Source of the DNA: Flavobacterium sp. HJJ
GTDB lineage: Bacteria > Bacteroidota > Bacteroidia > Flavobacteriales > Flavobacteriaceae
NCBI RefSeq assembly: GCF_015351475.1
Contig: NZ_JADKPR010000002.1
Coordinates: forward strand, 310,001-374,000
Direction of reading: 5' to 3'
Length of the DNA stretch: 64,000 bases
The notes beneath the pieces are model-generated. The model made no database searches, was not told where the DNA came from, and saw only the letters and a program-made list of their open reading frames with translations. Below are positions 63,000 through 64,000 of this stretch, piece by piece. A program made the position numbers and the translations under genes. The number at the start of each line of letters is the position of its first letter. Position 1 is the stretch's first letter.

Positions 63000-63033
63000 T
63001 TGAGAGGAATAAAATTTTAAATTCCTATATTTG
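63000..63033 (+). promoter_or_regulatory. Flavobacterial promoter of the wza-like gene
   Basis: A -33 TTG (63000-63002) is followed after 23 bp by TATATTTG (63026-63033), a full match to the TTG-N17-23-TAnnTTTG consensus, 21 bp before the ATG at 63055. The TTG inside the -7 box is not a start codon. The export genes therefore probably have their own promoter behind the MITE. Confidence 0.6.
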
Positions 63034-63054
63034 CCAACTAAAATTGTAAGTCTA

Positions 63055-63855
63055 ATGAAATTGATATTTTCTTTTTATATAAAGATTGCTGTTGTTCTAT
63101 CACTGTTGTTTTTATTTAATGCTTGTGCTTCAAAACAAGATATTGTCTATTATCAAAATATTGATGGAATGTCATCTCAACAAAATGCTAATAGTTACGA
63201 AATTAAAATTAGACCGGATGACTTATTATCTATTATAGTATCTGCCGAAGATCCTGAAATTACTATCCCATTCAATTTAAGAACTGTAAGTATGGTTAGT
63301 CCAAGTAGACAGGATATTTCTCGTGGTCAGGAGACGATGCAGTTGTATTTAGTTGATTCCAATGGGAATATTGAGTTTCCTGTTTTAGGGAAATTAAATG
63401 TGGGTGGTTATTCCCGTACTGATGTGCAAAAAATGCTACATGATAAAATAGCGGTTTATATTAAAAATCCAATTATTAACTTTCGTATCATGAATTTTAA
63501 AATTTCAGTGCAGGGAGAGGTTACTGTGCCAGGGACGTATACTGTCTCTTCTGAAAGAATTACTCTTATTGAAGCTTTGGCAATGGCAAAAGATTTGACT
63601 ATTTATGGTAAAAGAGATAATATATTAATTATTAGAGAGGTTGATGGTGTTAAAACTTATAATAGGGTAGATATTACTAAAGCTGATTTTATCAACTCTC
63701 CTTTTTATTATTTGGTACAAAATGATGTAATTTATGTTGAACCCAATAAAAATAAAATAAACGGAGCTGCAGTCGGACCTAATACAGGAGTGCTTATTTC
63801 AATTACATCTTTAATAATTACTATAATTACATTAATTGTCACTTCTTCAAACTAA
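63055..63855 (+). CDS. Wza-like polysaccharide export lipoprotein
   Basis: A 266-residue lipoprotein with lipobox Cys24 (LFNAC). The polysaccharide biosynthesis/export domain (about 43-130, YEIKIRPDDLLSIIVSAEDPE) is followed by a SLBB-like domain (MNFKISVQGEVTVPGTYTV and LIEALAMAKDLTIYGKRDNILIIRE). It ends with a hydrophobic C-terminal helix (about 245-263), typical of the Bacteroidota type. It forms the outer-membrane channel together with the Wzc-like kinase, which begins 10 bp downstream. The ATG is chosen over the in-frame TTG in the promoter. Confidence 0.92.
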   Translation: MKLIFSFYIKIAVVLSLLFLFNACASKQDIVYYQNIDGMSSQQNANSYEIKIRPDDLLSIIVSAEDPEITIPFNLRTVSMVSPSRQDISRGQETMQLYLVDSNGNIEFPVLGKLNVGGYSRTDVQKMLHDKIAVYIKNPIINFRIMNFKISVQGEVTVPGTYTVSSERITLIEALAMAKDLTIYGKRDNILIIREVDGVKTYNRVDITKADFINSPFYYLVQNDVIYVEPNKNKINGAAVGPNTGVLISITSLIITIITLIVTSSN

Positions 63856-63864
63856 AATTTTTAA

Positions 63865-64000
63865 ATGGAAAAAAGTATTCATAATAATAGCTTTAATAAC
63901 GATTTTGAGAATGATTTTGAGAATGATTTTGATTTAAAAGCATTTTTTGATAAATATTTGATTCATTGGAAATGGTTTGGATTAGGGATTGGCATTTGTT
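63865..64000 (+). CDS. Start of a Wzc-like chain-length determinant/tyrosine kinase (runs off the window)
   Basis: Only 45 residues are in view: an acidic N-terminus with NDFENDFENDFD, then LKAFFDKYLIHWKWFGLGIGI, the beginning of the first transmembrane helix of a Wzz/Wzc polysaccharide co-polymerase. The position directly after the wza-like gene supports this. The NDFE repeat comes from a 12-nt tandem repeat (63901-63924 plus a partial copy). Confidence 0.75.
   Translation, partial: MEKSIHNNSFNNDFENDFENDFDLKAFFDKYLIHWKWFGLGIGIC

Noticed and set aside
63031..63054. TTG start for the wza-like gene
   Set aside because: It lies in the promoter -7 box; ATG 63055 gives a proper lipoprotein signal.

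Overview
The window is chromosomal DNA from a Bacteroidota bacterium, almost certainly a Flavobacterium or a close relative. The evidence is the low GC content, the absence of Shine-Dalgarno sequences, promoter -7 boxes of the TAnnTTTG type, a type IX secretion sorting tail, and typical flavobacterial gene sets such as dnaA with a low-molecular-weight phosphatase, parAB-DUF5683-dapB-lepB-WbqC, and mutL with two rhomboid proteases. No tRNA, rRNA, CRISPR array or intact insertion sequence was seen.

Positions 1-47,100 are mostly housekeeping genes. They include a cysteine-free zinc-ribbon homologue with a Nif3-like protein, lpxK-pnp, a TPR hybrid histidine kinase, gapA, lipA, an M48 peptidase, TonB, an ECF sigma factor coupled to a GT2 glycosyltransferase, murB, a rhodanese-thioredoxin lipoprotein, recF, ribH, mutL with rhomboids, lepB, dapB, parAB, dnaA, ribD, prmC, an FtsX-type permease and hisS. 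Two genes are broken here: a YhcG-type nuclease with a one-base frameshift (15,777-16,780) and a truncated T9SS cargo gene (34,078-34,512). Several intergenic tracts consist of word-like near-repeats of about 8-15 bp, often folding into hairpins at gene ends. Two further structured GC-richer elements (18,140-18,230 and 43,267-43,347) look like dispersed flavobacterial repeats or RNAs.

Positions 47,237-64,000 form a capsule or exopolysaccharide locus that is visibly more AT-rich. It starts with a CpsB-type tyrosine phosphatase on the minus strand and, after a gap of about 550 bp, a decaying GDP-L-fucose synthase gene. A plus-strand series follows: DRE-TIM aldolase fused to an MptE/GT42-like domain, CMP-sugar cytidylyltransferase, HAD phosphatase, sialidase-like lipoprotein, Wzx flippase, a small GT42/DUF115-like protein, Wzy polymerase, three GT4 glycosyltransferases, an acyltransferase, the initiating phosphoglycosyltransferase, a Wza-like export lipoprotein, and the start of a Wzc-like kinase that runs off the window. 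A 161-bp palindromic MITE with a TTA target duplication sits before the wza gene.

The best candidate for something undescribed is the 49,011-55,185 block. Aldolase, cytidylyltransferase, phosphatase, sialidase-like lipoprotein and a sialyltransferase-like protein together suggest that a sialic-acid-like 2-keto sugar acid is made, CMP-activated, transferred and perhaps trimmed. No NeuB or KdsA homologue is present, so a pyruvate-aldolase-type enzyme may replace the usual PEP-dependent synthase. This function is inferred from sequence and context only.
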